Notes: generated from the sequence alone by a model not told the origin. DNA of 32,672 nucleotides from Flavobacteriaceae bacterium (GCA_029934835.1 JAOZLL010000019.1:1-32672); one strand, 5' to 3'. Positions 8,084 through 16,561 are shown, counted from the stretch's first letter. Numbers and translations are program-made.

Positions 8084-9583
8084 ATGAAACATATCAATAT
8101 AAAAATAATCATTAGTTTTTTAGGGCTTACCTCTATGATGAATGGCTTTTTTATGTTGTTATCTGCACCTTTTAGTTGGTATCATAATGAAACTGCTCTT
8201 ACAGGAATTCTACTAGCAGGTTTTTTCACCATTACTCTTGGGCTTAGCATGTGGTATCTTACACGAAATGCTCCCAAAAATTTACAAAAAAAAGAAGGTT
8301 ATATGATTGTAACTTTCGGATGGCTAATGCTCACCTTAACGGGAACATTACCCTACCTATTCACAGGTTCCATTCCACATTTTGTTGATGCTGTTTTTGA
8401 AGCCATCTCAGGATATTCAACAACTGGAGCTTCAATTTTAACAGATATAGAATCATTGCCAAAAGGAATTCTATTTTGGCGAAGTTCTACACATTGGATT
8501 GGTGGTATGGGAATTATCGTTTTAACTGTTGCTATCTTACCTTTATTGGGAATTGGTGGTATGCAATTATTTATGGCAGAAGCTCCAGGTCCATCTACTG
8601 ATAAAATGCATCCAAGAATTACAGAAACTGCAAAACGTTTGTGGCTCATCTATTTTTCACTAACGATGGTTGAATTTTTCTTGTTAAAATTCGCTGGGAT
8701 GACTTGGTATGATGCTATAAACCATGCTATGGCAACTATGAGTACTGGTGGATTTTCTACTAAAAATGCTAGTGTTGCCTACTGGAATGGAATGCCTGTT
8801 ATACAATATATTATCATCGCCTTTATGTTCATCGCAGGAACTAACTTTATTTTAAGTTATTTCGCCCTTAAAGGAAAAATTAGCAAAGTAATTCAAAACG
8901 AAGAGTTTAAGTATTATTTCTTGGGAACTTTAGGTTTTATTATAACAATTTCAATTCTAATTATTTTCTATCAAGATCCCAATTTACAAACAAACGTTGA
9001 GCATCCTATGCCTTTTGGGGAAACAGAAAGCGCCGTAAGACATGCCGCGTTTCAAGTTGTTGCTGTGATTACTACTACAGGTTTTGTAACTGCTGACTAT
9101 ACAATGTGGAATACGGTTGCAACTATGCTTGTTTTTTCATTATTTTTTGTTGGAGGTTCTGCGGGTTCTACAGCTGGTGGTGTAAAAATTGTACGGCATA
9201 TTGTTATGATTAAAAATGCCTTATTAGAATTTAAAAAACTATTGCATCCGCATGCGATAATACCAGTACGATATGATGGACATGGTGTTCAACAAAAAGT
9301 AGTTTTTAATATTCTCTCTTTCTTTGTATTATATATGGGTATATTTATTGGTAGTGCTATCGTTCTTAGTTTTATGGATTTAGATTTTGTTTCTGCCATT
9401 GGGGTTTCGGCTTCATCACTTGGTAATATTGGTCCTGCTTTTGGAAAATTGAGTCCTGTTGACAATTATGCTGGATTAACTGATTCAGCTAAGCTGTTTT
9501 CTTCATTCTTGATGCTTATAGGTCGACTAGAACTCTTTACAGTTCTAATTTTACTTACACCTTTTTTCTGGCGTAAGAATTAG
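8084..9583 (+). CDS. trkH: TrkH family potassium uptake channel subunit
   Basis: 499 residues, an integral inner-membrane protein with hydrophobic helices throughout and the four pore-loop repeats of the Trk/Ktr superfamily: SGYSTTGAS, MSTGGFSTKN, TTTGFVTADY and SLGNIGPAFG, each with the selectivity-filter glycine. The FVGGSAGSTAGGVKI segment is the usual gating-loop region. Co-transcribed with trkA. The gene ends 12 bases before the decayed transporter gene on the opposite strand. Confidence 0.93.
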   Translation: MKHINIKIIISFLGLTSMMNGFFMLLSAPFSWYHNETALTGILLAGFFTITLGLSMWYLTRNAPKNLQKKEGYMIVTFGWLMLTLTGTLPYLFTGSIPHFVDAVFEAISGYSTTGASILTDIESLPKGILFWRSSTHWIGGMGIIVLTVAILPLLGIGGMQLFMAEAPGPSTDKMHPRITETAKRLWLIYFSLTMVEFFLLKFAGMTWYDAINHAMATMSTGGFSTKNASVAYWNGMPVIQYIIIAFMFIAGTNFILSYFALKGKISKVIQNEEFKYYFLGTLGFIITISILIIFYQDPNLQTNVEHPMPFGETESAVRHAAFQVVAVITTTGFVTADYTMWNTVATMLVFSLFFVGGSAGSTAGGVKIVRHIVMIKNALLEFKKLLHPHAIIPVRYDGHGVQQKVVFNILSFFVLYMGIFIGSAIVLSFMDLDFVSAIGVSASSLGNIGPAFGKLSPVDNYAGLTDSAKLFSSFLMLIGRLELFTVLILLTPFFWRKN

Positions 9584-9594
9584 TAGCAAAAATA

Positions 9595-9837
9595 CTAAAA
9601 GCTCTTAAAATGGCTCCAATAACAAATATGGTTATGTAAGGCCATTATTCGTCCCTTAACTCCTAAATAATTGGCAAAATTAATGCAATTGATGCTACAC
9701 TTCCAAAAAAAAATCAGATTTACGGCCGTTTCTATACTAGTTCTAACGGCTGTCATATTAAGCATTCTAGGTGGTACTAATCCGGTGAAAGCCATTATAA
9801 ATCCGAAAAAGATATGTGATAAATAGTCCACTAACAT
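9595..9837 (-). pseudogene. Remnant of a LysE-type membrane transporter gene
   Basis: The 80-codon frame begins like a flavobacterial LysE-family exporter: YLSHIFFGFIMAFTGLVPP, then MLNMTAVRTSIET. After that the reading is scrambled. In the next frame IFFGSVASIALI continues the expected membrane helix, then the first frame resumes with FANYLGVKGRI, and finally a third stretch TIFVIGAILRAFSIFA appears in the other frame near 9590-9640. That needs at least two or three frame changes, and the remaining two thirds of a normal (about 200-residue) protein are missing. I read this as a degraded, truncated gene rather than a real 80-residue protein. Confidence 0.65.
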
Positions 9838-9942
9838 CGTATTTGATTAATTAATTTCAAAGAAAAACAGTTCTTTGAAATGTAGCATAATGAATGTTAC
9901 TGAGAACTATAACTTATGATAACAGAAAAATAGGATAAAAGA

Positions 9943-10554
9943 TTATAATAATCTCACTTCACCTGAATGAACATGATAGAAAGCTCCTACAATTTTTATA
10001 TCACCAGATTTTTCCAAGCCTTTTAGAATTGGACTCTTTTTTCTAATTCGTTTGATAGTAAGAGTCACATTTGTTTTAGCAACATCATCAATACATTTTT
10101 TATTTTTTGAACTAACTTCCCCACTAATTTTAGTTGCTGCAATTGCGGGTTTAATTCGGTTTACTAGTTCAGTAATATGTCCCATTTTAACATCGTCACA
10201 AGTTGCCTTAACAGCGCCACAATTCTCATGTCCAAGTACCATTATCAACTTACTACCCACAACATTGCAAGCATATTCCATCCCGGCAATAATATCATTA
10301 TTCTCAAAATTGCCAGCTATCCTTGAAATAAATAAATCACCTACTCCTTGATCAAATAAAATTTCGACAGGAACACGCGAATCAATACAACCTAATATAA
10401 TTGCATAGGGATATTGTTGCATAGCAGATCTTTGTACTTCATCCATAAAATCACGAGAAACATGCTCATGTTTTCGAAAACGTAAATTTCCATCTAAAAG
10501 CTCTTGAATAGCTAAATCGGGTGTCATGGAATTTAATCTTTTTTTATCACTCAT
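9943..10554 (-). CDS. Beta-class carbonic anhydrase
   Basis: 203 residues from the ATG at 10554 (MSDKKRL). A longer frame to 10581 would start inside the terminator hairpin of the upstream gene, so it is rejected. Zinc ligands and the Asp-Arg dyad are visible: CIDSR (Cys56, Asp58, Arg60) and HENCGAVKA (His109, Cys112), followed by the C-terminal VGAFYHVHSGEV strand. The enzyme interconverts CO2 and bicarbonate, probably in the cytoplasm, as there is no signal peptide. It stands alone, separated by a terminator from the transporter gene upstream. Confidence 0.92.
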   Translation of the reverse strand: MSDKKRLNSMTPDLAIQELLDGNLRFRKHEHVSRDFMDEVQRSAMQQYPYAIILGCIDSRVPVEILFDQGVGDLFISRIAGNFENNDIIAGMEYACNVVGSKLIMVLGHENCGAVKATCDDVKMGHITELVNRIKPAIAATKISGEVSSKNKKCIDDVAKTNVTLTIKRIRKKSPILKGLEKSGDIKIVGAFYHVHSGEVRLL

Positions 10555-10570
10555 GCTGTAAAAATATAAA

Positions 10571-10602
10571 AAAACACCCAAATAAAAATATTTGGGTGTT
10601 TT
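10571..10602 (-). terminator. Terminator after the YeeE/YedE transporter gene
   Basis: A perfect stem (10571-10584 with 10589-10602, core ACACCCAAATA/TATTTGGGTGT) has A-rich and T-rich flanks on both sides. It lies 24 bases beyond the transporter stop at 10626 and just upstream of the carbonic anhydrase start. Confidence 0.8.
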
Positions 10603-10625
10603 TCAAGTTTGACACAAACTTTATT

Positions 10626-12257
10626 TTATTGTTCTGGATACGCATCTGGCGGTACAGGCATTGGTGCGTCTACACCATTAACTTTACCGTTGTTTGCTGC
10701 TGCTTCCGTATCAATATAGTTTTGGATATCTTCAGTATTTGCATGTATCATATGAACTTTCTTAAGACCCGTATTTTTCATTCCTTTCTTAATAAAGAAG
10801 TAAGTCAACCACACTAAGAATATCCACCATAATACTAAAATTATTTGGTGTACTGCTACACTATCAGAGAATAATTCATATACTTTAAATGACTCTGTCA
10901 AAGAACCTCCTTCTCCAGCAATTACTGTACTGCTTAAGAATTCTTTATGTCCTTTAAACATTAATGTAAATGGTAAATAACCAAAGGCAAAGCCCATGAA
11001 CCCTACCATAGTATTAACATATCCCATTCCTAAACGCATATAAGAACGAATTTCACATCCAATAAGCGTTACCGCACCGATACCTAATAAAAGACCACCG
11101 ATAAAACTACCTGCTGTTAGTGAATATTTTACACCACCTGAGAAAGCTGGATTTACACCCATTACAATCCAAGCAATTAATATAAAGGCTAACATTACAA
11201 CCCAATGTGTTGCTATACCAATAATTGGAGCATAACTACGCATTAATGTTCTTGTAATTTTAGGTACTCCCATTTTTGCATATTTTTCATCATTCTTAGC
11301 CATATCAGCTCCTGTTTCTGCGGCTACTAAAGAACATTCTGTTCCAAATCCACTTTTTGCCATACCGATACCACCAATGATACCCGCAATTAAAGTAACA
11401 ATTACATAGAACCATCCTTTGTGATCAACAGATTTGTTAAAGGCAACAATTTTACTTGCAGCATCTCCTTTTCCTACTTTAATATGTTCCATACTATCTG
11501 CACTAAAGAAACCGTTATAGACAGCAACTAAAACAAATACTAAAGAGAAAGTTAAAGCAACCCAATAAATAATTGTTTTGGTCGGTTTATAACCTTCTTT
11601 ATAAGTAGCTTGTTCACCTTTATCTTTATTTGCAATTACATAAGCTTTTGTTTCTTGGTGTTTGAAATAGTTTGCCAAACCAAGTTTAGCCATAATCACA
11701 AAACCTAAAGCACCACCAATTGCCATAAAAATAGCCGTTACTAGTGAGTGAATGTTCATTAATGGTACACCACCCATAAGGTGATTTAATGTACAACCAC
11801 CTCCTAAACGCGTACCATAACTAAATAAGGCTCCACCAAAGAATGAAACTAGTAAGGCCTTCTTAGAATAGTATGCCCAACCTCGACCTTCACGTTCCAT
11901 TTTGGCTACGAGATAACCACCAACAATCATTCCTACAATTGGCCAACCTACACCTGGTACAAATGCACCACCTGTAGCGGGTAATATGGTTTCAACACCA
12001 TCTACCATTATGGTACCGTATTTACCATATAATTCTGTTTTAAAATCAAAAAGATTATTGATAAAAACCTCCATACCACGGAACATTTTACCTAAATCTG
12101 TAGTTACTGTAATTGGTTTTAAACTTGGAGTTTTACCAGCACTAGTTTTGCTTATCCACAATCCAATCATATAGATAATTTGAGCAAAACCTACTGCAAT
12201 ACCAGCGTACATATAAGACCACTGGCTACTAAATAATTTTTTAAAAGATATTTTCAT
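10626..12257 (-). CDS. YeeE/YedE family transporter (thiosulfate/sulfur-compound uptake)
   Basis: 543 residues from the ATG at 12257 (MKISFKKLF); the in-frame reading up to 12305 has no family support. A polytopic inner-membrane protein with two YeeE/YedE halves joined by a loop (roughly residues 200-280), longer than the single 330-residue TsuA type. Three conserved-looking cysteines sit in membrane segments: GGGCTLNH, GFGTECSL and IGCEIRSY, comparable in number to the three relay cysteines known in thiosulfate transporter TsuA. Thiosulfate is therefore a guess; other sulfur or selenium species are possible. The porin gene precedes it on the same strand with a hairpin between, so read-through co-expression is possible. 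Confidence 0.8.
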   Translation of the reverse strand: MKISFKKLFSSQWSYMYAGIAVGFAQIIYMIGLWISKTSAGKTPSLKPITVTTDLGKMFRGMEVFINNLFDFKTELYGKYGTIMVDGVETILPATGGAFVPGVGWPIVGMIVGGYLVAKMEREGRGWAYYSKKALLVSFFGGALFSYGTRLGGGCTLNHLMGGVPLMNIHSLVTAIFMAIGGALGFVIMAKLGLANYFKHQETKAYVIANKDKGEQATYKEGYKPTKTIIYWVALTFSLVFVLVAVYNGFFSADSMEHIKVGKGDAASKIVAFNKSVDHKGWFYVIVTLIAGIIGGIGMAKSGFGTECSLVAAETGADMAKNDEKYAKMGVPKITRTLMRSYAPIIGIATHWVVMLAFILIAWIVMGVNPAFSGGVKYSLTAGSFIGGLLLGIGAVTLIGCEIRSYMRLGMGYVNTMVGFMGFAFGYLPFTLMFKGHKEFLSSTVIAGEGGSLTESFKVYELFSDSVAVHQIILVLWWIFLVWLTYFFIKKGMKNTGLKKVHMIHANTEDIQNYIDTEAAANNGKVNGVDAPMPVPPDAYPEQ

Positions 12258-12363
12258 TGTATTAGTATTTTTTTTACCGAAAAAATTATAAGGCACAAAA
12301 AACATTTTGATTCTTATGGTTCTGTAATCGGTACTAATTAATTATTGGTTAGTTAAAATAAGA

Positions 12364-12393
12364 CAAACACCATATTAAAATTAATGGTGTTTG
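12364..12393 (-). terminator. Hairpin between porin and YeeE/YedE genes
   Basis: CAAACACCAT (12364-12373) pairs with ATGGTGTTTG (12384-12393), about 15 bases after the porin stop. On the minus strand it is followed by a modest T-rich tract, so it may be a leaky terminator. Confidence 0.6.
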
Positions 12394-12408
12394 CCTCAGT
12401 TGTTTATT

Positions 12409-13620
12409 CTAGAAATCAACTTGGAATCTTAATAAATGACCTTTAAGGTTATTTCCTTCACCATAATTTTCAAAATCATGGAAATTTCCATTGGTGTAAT
12501 TGTACATGATACGAGTATTTGCATTTAAGTACCAGTTAAAACCTGCTGAAATATTAGCTATTGAGTAATTTTTAGAAGAATCTATATCAGGATAGTTATT
12601 ATAATCCATAGCTGAATAACGAGCTACTAGTTCAAAAGCTCCAAAACCACCATCTTTTATACAGAAATTTTTCTTAGGTTTTACTCTGCCAAAAGTGCTG
12701 TTTTTATATGGTCTATGCTCACCCGTTAAGAAGAAACTAGCAAAAGCATAATATCCATTAGAAGTTACTTTGGTGTTATCAGCATCATCTCCAATAATTG
12801 AAGCCATTTCATATTCTGCTTGTAAAGACAAAGAACCTAAAGTTCCAGCAAATTCAAAACCAATATCTTGAGCATTTTTCATACCTTCTACACTAATTTC
12901 ACCATCTTTATTTCCCATATGGTTTTCTATTCTATATTTATACCCATATGCAGAATTATCTGTAACTCTATTTTCAAAATTAACACCTAAATGTACTACT
13001 TGATTCTTTTCTTTGTTTTGAAATGGAACTCCAGTTATACGACCTACAAAGTTAGCTCCTTCATTGATATGTTTGTCTATAAAAGCCGCTCCTTTATCTC
13101 CAGCAAAAGTATAAGACACTTGAACTCCCATTTTACCTCCTAAAAGCTTTTGATTGTCATACATAAACCCAGCATTATATTTAAAAGGCTGTGTGTTGGA
13201 CATCATAGATCTTTCAAAGAAAGTAATATACTTACTACTTGTCATGTTATCTAAACTTGATGGTTCCGTGAAGCTACCTACTTTAACAGCACCTAAGCTG
13301 CTAGGTAAAGCAAATTTTAAATAAACATCTCTAAATCCTAGTTTGCCACCAGCAAAGTCAAATTCAGCCTTGTAGCCAATATTTTTAGCTACTTTTCCTT
13401 TTGCAGCTAATCTTACTCTTCTGAATTCATTTCCTGCATAACTATATGCATCACCACCTTCGGGTGCATCAGCAGATAAAAAGTTAAAATCGTACATTAT
13501 ACGACCTTCCATTTTAAAGGTTTTTTTGAAAGCTTCAGGTTTTGTTTCCTGAGCTTGCATTACTTGAAATCCTAGTCCTGCAATAACAAGGCTTAGAATT
13601 GATAATTTTAGTTTTCTCAT
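12409..13620 (-). CDS. Outer-membrane porin of the OprP/OprO (phosphate-selective porin) family
   Basis: 403 residues from the ATG at 13620; the frame upstream of it is inside the promoter leader. A signal peptide (MRKLKLSILSLVIAGLGF, cleaved after MQAQ) leads into a beta-rich barrel with alternating aromatic strands, ending in LLRFQVDF with the terminal Phe needed for BAM insertion. FGAFELVARYSAMDYNNY is the typical porin O/P strand. The family is named for phosphate, but members in Bacteroidota have varied or unknown substrates. The promoter carries a CRP/FNR-type operator at the same position as in nirS and norC, suggesting a role in oxyanion (nitrate or nitrite) supply under anaerobic conditions; that is inference. 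Confidence 0.85.
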   Translation of the reverse strand: MRKLKLSILSLVIAGLGFQVMQAQETKPEAFKKTFKMEGRIMYDFNFLSADAPEGGDAYSYAGNEFRRVRLAAKGKVAKNIGYKAEFDFAGGKLGFRDVYLKFALPSSLGAVKVGSFTEPSSLDNMTSSKYITFFERSMMSNTQPFKYNAGFMYDNQKLLGGKMGVQVSYTFAGDKGAAFIDKHINEGANFVGRITGVPFQNKEKNQVVHLGVNFENRVTDNSAYGYKYRIENHMGNKDGEISVEGMKNAQDIGFEFAGTLGSLSLQAEYEMASIIGDDADNTKVTSNGYYAFASFFLTGEHRPYKNSTFGRVKPKKNFCIKDGGFGAFELVARYSAMDYNNYPDIDSSKNYSIANISAGFNWYLNANTRIMYNYTNGNFHDFENYGEGNNLKGHLLRFQVDF

Positions 13621-13676
13621 AAATAAATAATTGTTTGTTATAAATTCTATAATTAATATTATTGTAATATATATCA

Positions 13677-13684
13677 CAAAGATA
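13677..13684 (-). promoter_or_regulatory. Porin -7 promoter element
   Basis: The minus strand reads TATCTTTG, a perfect TAnnTTTG match, giving a probable transcription start near 13671 and a leader of about 50 bases before the ATG at 13620. Confidence 0.6.
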
Positions 13685-13703
13685 ATCTTGAATATGAAAA
13701 ATG

Positions 13704-13723
13704 AATGTAACTCAAGTTACATT
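13704..13723 (-). promoter_or_regulatory. CRP/FNR-type operator of the porin gene (GTAAC-N4-GTTAC)
   Basis: A perfect 20-bp palindrome with core GTAAC-TCAA-GTTAC centred at 13713.5, exactly 36.5 bp upstream of the last base of the -7 element, i.e. about -41.5 from the likely start. That is the class II activator position of FNR-family proteins. The same core is found as a perfect palindrome upstream of nirS. Confidence 0.7.
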
Positions 13724-13799
13724 AAAAGGCTTATTCATCTTTTACTTATTGCAAATAACCACTAATATAAAAAAATATTTTTTTTCACCTCGTTCCTAA

Positions 13800-13940
13800 G
13801 TTCTAGTAGAACAGATTCTAAAAATACAGCATACCATATTTCTTGGAAAAGAATACGATATATCTGCATCCAATTTTCAAAAAGCTACCTATAATCTATA
13901 TAAAAAGAATATAGATCGGAAAAGAACAATTCACCTTTAG
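13800..13940 (+). other. Coding-like remnant without a start codon
   Basis: After an in-frame TAA the plus strand can be read as LGKEYDISASNFQKATYNLY with further plausible sequence on both sides, ending at a TAG; another coding-looking stretch seems to continue in a neighbouring frame up to the terminator at 13979. No ATG, GTG or TTG start precedes it and I do not recognise the protein. It may be the tail of a decayed gene or chance. The rest of the 13621-14025 gap holds the porin promoter and a terminator. Confidence 0.25.
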
Positions 13941-13978
13941 AAAAACATGAACTTATCAAAAAGTATTTAAACTAAAAA

Positions 13979-14010
13979 AGCCATAGTCAATAATTGACTA
14001 TGGCTTTTTT
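13979..14010 (-). terminator. Terminator of the 278-residue lipoprotein gene
   Basis: AGCCATAGTCAA (13979-13990) pairs perfectly with TTGACTATGGCT (13994-14005) around a three-base loop, with poly-A on one side and poly-T on the other. It starts about 16 bases beyond the stop at 14026. Confidence 0.8.
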
Positions 14011-14025
14011 AGTTAATAGAATCAA

Positions 14026-14862
14026 CTAGTCAAGAATTATTGTATGCTCTACTCCATTATCTCCTGTAAAAATGGCAATATTATCACAATTACCATTTCC
14101 AAAATCTAAGGTTCCGCCAAATTCATTATGTGTTAACTCAACAACACCACTTACTAAAAATTGACAGGCTAATTCTCGACGTAATGGAGTTGTTACAAAC
14201 CCTGTATTAATATCTCCATCAGGAAATTCAGTAGTCCAGTTACCCGTAATTAAAAAAACATTATCACCCCAAGTTCCACTTCCAACACCTTCAACCCATT
14301 CACGTATTTTAGTACCAACTCTATGAGCAGATGCATCATTTGGCCAAGTTATTACTATATCTTGATCTGTAGTAGATTGAGGATTTCCATTAGTATTTGT
14401 CCATTCTCGATAGATTGATCCACCTCCAGCAATATTTTTATTATTAAAATAAAATGCTGTAAATGCATAGGTTATGGTTCTTGTCAGTACGGCAGGATTT
14501 CTCTCATAAACTATTGTTATTACACCACTTAAATGATTTCCATTAGGCATATCACAACCCTCACCAAAATCTAAAGTAACAGTACGCATCATACCATTTA
14601 TAACAACAGTTTTTGTCAAACAAGGTGGTAGAAAGGTAGCATAGGATTGGGAAGAACGCCCCGCAATATTTTCTTCAATTATAAAAGTTTCTTCAACAAT
14701 ACTAGAAACATCATCTGAAGCTACATCAATCTCCGCAGATTTTTGCACATTTTCTACTGAGAGTTCATCTGTTGCAACAACTTCTTTTTCACAACTTGTT
14801 AAAAAAAATATTGATAAAAATAAGCTAGTAAAATACCCAACTTTAAAAATTTTTGAATTCAT
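14026..14862 (-). CDS. Lipoprotein of unknown function
   Basis: 278 residues with a lipoprotein signal peptide ending in FLTSC (Cys24), so it is lipid-anchored in the cell envelope. The following 50 residues are acidic and low in complexity. The body is beta-rich and carries two DFGxG-C motifs, LDFGEGCDMPNG and LDFGNGNCDN, which look like two related half-domains. This two-motif layout occurs in uncharacterised Bacteroidota lipoproteins; I know no function. It is a single gene with its own terminator, divergent from rlmB. Confidence 0.75.
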   Translation of the reverse strand: MNSKIFKVGYFTSLFLSIFFLTSCEKEVVATDELSVENVQKSAEIDVASDDVSSIVEETFIIEENIAGRSSQSYATFLPPCLTKTVVINGMMRTVTLDFGEGCDMPNGNHLSGVITIVYERNPAVLTRTITYAFTAFYFNNKNIAGGGSIYREWTNTNGNPQSTTDQDIVITWPNDASAHRVGTKIREWVEGVGSGTWGDNVFLITGNWTTEFPDGDINTGFVTTPLRRELACQFLVSGVVELTHNEFGGTLDFGNGNCDNIAIFTGDNGVEHTIILD

Positions 14863-14980
14863 AATAATTGATTTAGATTAGTTAAAGATTTGTTTGTTTG
14901 CATACTTTGACTTCTAAAATAGAAAAAAGTTTAATTGGCTAAATCTCATTTAGCTATGCTAAAAGGGATTTCTTTTTACA

Positions 14981-14988
14981 TACCTTTG
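14981..14988 (+). promoter_or_regulatory. rlmB -7 promoter element, very close to the start codon
   Basis: TACCTTTG matches TAnnTTTG perfectly and ends 4 bases before the rlmB ATG at 14993. Transcription would begin at or next to the ATG, giving a leaderless or nearly leaderless message. Confidence 0.5.
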
Positions 14989-14992
14989 CAAA

Positions 14993-15757
14993 ATGGAAAA
15001 CAAAACCACCTACATATTCGGTATAAGAACTATAATCGAAGCTATTAGCGCGAACAAGACTATTGATAAAATATTCATACAAAGAGATTTACAAGGCGAT
15101 TTATATTCCGAATTAAATCAACTTATTAGGAAACATAAAATCACCACAAGCTTTGTTCCTGTTGAAAAGTTAGAAACTATTTCTAAGTTTCAAAATCATC
15201 AAGGTGTTGTTGCGAGAATCTCTCCTATAGAATATGTTGCATTAGAAGCTATGATTGATGAGGTAATCTCTAATCAAGAGAAACCTCTTTTCCTTTTACT
15301 TGATCATATTACTGATGTTAGAAATTTTGGTGCCATCATTAGAACTGCTGAATGTACAGGTGTACATGGTATTATTGTTCCTGAAACTGGTAGTGCTCCA
15401 ATAAATGCTACTACCATCAAAACTTCTGCTGGTGCAGCATTCAAAATACCAATTAGTAAGGTTAATCATATTAAAGATGCATTATTTCACTTGCAAGCTT
15501 CTGGAATTAATATTGTAGCTGCGACTGAAAAAACAAACAATAGTATCTATCAAGTAAATTTAAACAAACCTATGGCTTTAATTATGGGAGCAGAAGATAG
15601 AGGTATTAATCCGTCAATATTAAAAATGGCTGATTATAAAGTTAAACTACCTCTTCTTGGTACAATAGAATCACTTAATGTCTCCGTAGCTTGTGGGGCA
15701 TTTTTATATGAGACTGTTCGTCAAAGGTCAGAAAATAGTTTGTCAGCTTTTCAATAG
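14993..15757 (+). CDS. rlmB: 23S rRNA (guanosine-2'-O-)-methyltransferase RlmB family (SpoU/TrmH)
   Basis: 254 residues, a normal RlmB length. The N-terminal substrate-binding domain (TTYIFGIRTIIEAI) is followed by the trefoil-knot SPOUT domain with its three motifs: NFGAIIRTAECTGVHGII, the IMGAEDRGI loop, and LGTIESLNVSVACG, which together bind S-adenosylmethionine. It methylates the ribose of a conserved guanosine (2251 in E. coli) in the 23S rRNA peptidyl-transferase region. The exact target could be another rRNA or tRNA guanosine, because the family is hard to subdivide. It converges on the PAS gene. Confidence 0.88.
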   Translation: MENKTTYIFGIRTIIEAISANKTIDKIFIQRDLQGDLYSELNQLIRKHKITTSFVPVEKLETISKFQNHQGVVARISPIEYVALEAMIDEVISNQEKPLFLLLDHITDVRNFGAIIRTAECTGVHGIIVPETGSAPINATTIKTSAGAAFKIPISKVNHIKDALFHLQASGINIVAATEKTNNSIYQVNLNKPMALIMGAEDRGINPSILKMADYKVKLPLLGTIESLNVSVACGAFLYETVRQRSENSLSAFQ

Positions 15758-15765
15758 CTTTATTT

Positions 15766-15782
15766 TATTGTTCAAAACAATA
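15766..15782. terminator. Weak hairpin between convergent rlmB and PAS genes
   Basis: TATTGTT (15766-15772) pairs with AACAATA (15776-15782) around CAA. It is short and AT-rich, but lies exactly in the 27-base space between two convergent stops. Confidence 0.35.
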
Positions 15783-15784
15783 GC

Positions 15785-16438
15785 CTATTTAATTCCAAAT
15801 AGCTTATTGAATAAGGATTGTTTCTTTTCTGGAGACATGGTTTTCATATCGTCTTCAGTATTATTTCCAAAGCCTAATACAGCAGCTTTCTTGCAATGTT
15901 TAACAATAATATCTTCTATCATTTCATCATAAGTCATCCCTTTATTCTCAAGATATTCGTTGAGAAACTTTTCAGAAGTTTCCATTCCTGCTACGTCCTC
16001 AATTGCATTTAAGGCTTTATATAAAGGAATAATTGCATTTTGAACATCTTTACAAATAGGACGTCTATAAGCAGTATAGTTTACTACTTGTCTACTTGCA
16101 TTTACTTTAGTAACAAAGTCAGTTAATATCCAATAATAGCGTCCGTCTTTTGCTAAATTTTTTACTAAAGCCATTACATTCTCTCTATCTTTAATATGCT
16201 CCCAAACAATTTTAAACATAACTTTAGGCATATCAGGATGACGAATCACATTATGAGAAGCACCAACTAATTCTTCTGTACTATAACCCGCAACTTCACA
16301 AAATACATCATTGACTTCAGTTATAATTCCTTTTGGATCAGTTACACTTATTAGTACTTCTTCATCTGGAATTAAAATTTCCTGATCAATTGGTGTTGGA
16401 CGATCTTTTTTTGTAAGTCTGCTGTCTGAATTAGTCAT
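15785..16438 (-). CDS. PAS-domain protein, Aer-like sensor module
   Basis: 217 residues. A single PAS domain spans about residues 25-130: VTDPKGIITEVNDVFCEVAG, then the Aer-type signature NVIRHPDMP and the strand DGRYYWILTDFVTKV. Aer-like PAS domains bind FAD or heme and sense redox or oxygen. No transmembrane segment, kinase, HAMP or methyl-accepting domain follows; the C-terminal 80 residues are helical and of unknown type. It may act with a separate partner. A -7 element (TAATTTTG, minus strand, 16464-16471) lies 26 bases upstream of the start. Confidence 0.82.
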   Translation of the reverse strand: MTNSDSRLTKKDRPTPIDQEILIPDEEVLISVTDPKGIITEVNDVFCEVAGYSTEELVGASHNVIRHPDMPKVMFKIVWEHIKDRENVMALVKNLAKDGRYYWILTDFVTKVNASRQVVNYTAYRRPICKDVQNAIIPLYKALNAIEDVAGMETSEKFLNEYLENKGMTYDEMIEDIIVKHCKKAAVLGFGNNTEDDMKTMSPEKKQSLFNKLFGIK

Positions 16439-16463
16439 AATTTTTGCTTTTGTAGTTTCCTTT

Positions 16464-16471
16464 CAAAATTA
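16464..16471 (-). promoter_or_regulatory. PAS gene -7 promoter element
   Basis: Minus strand TAATTTTG, a perfect TAnnTTTG match. Confidence 0.45.
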
Positions 16472-16561
16472 CGGATTATTCTATAAACTATAAAATCTAA
16501 TTTAAGTAAATATTTCAAAAGAAATCTTATGTATTAAAAACTAAGTTCAATGAAAATTAGT

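Noticed and set aside
10555-10581. Longer carbonic anhydrase start at 10581
   Set aside because: It overlaps the terminator hairpin of the upstream transporter gene and adds no family sequence.
13621-13677. Longer porin start at 13677
   Set aside because: The extra residues precede a perfect signal peptide and begin in the porin -7 element.
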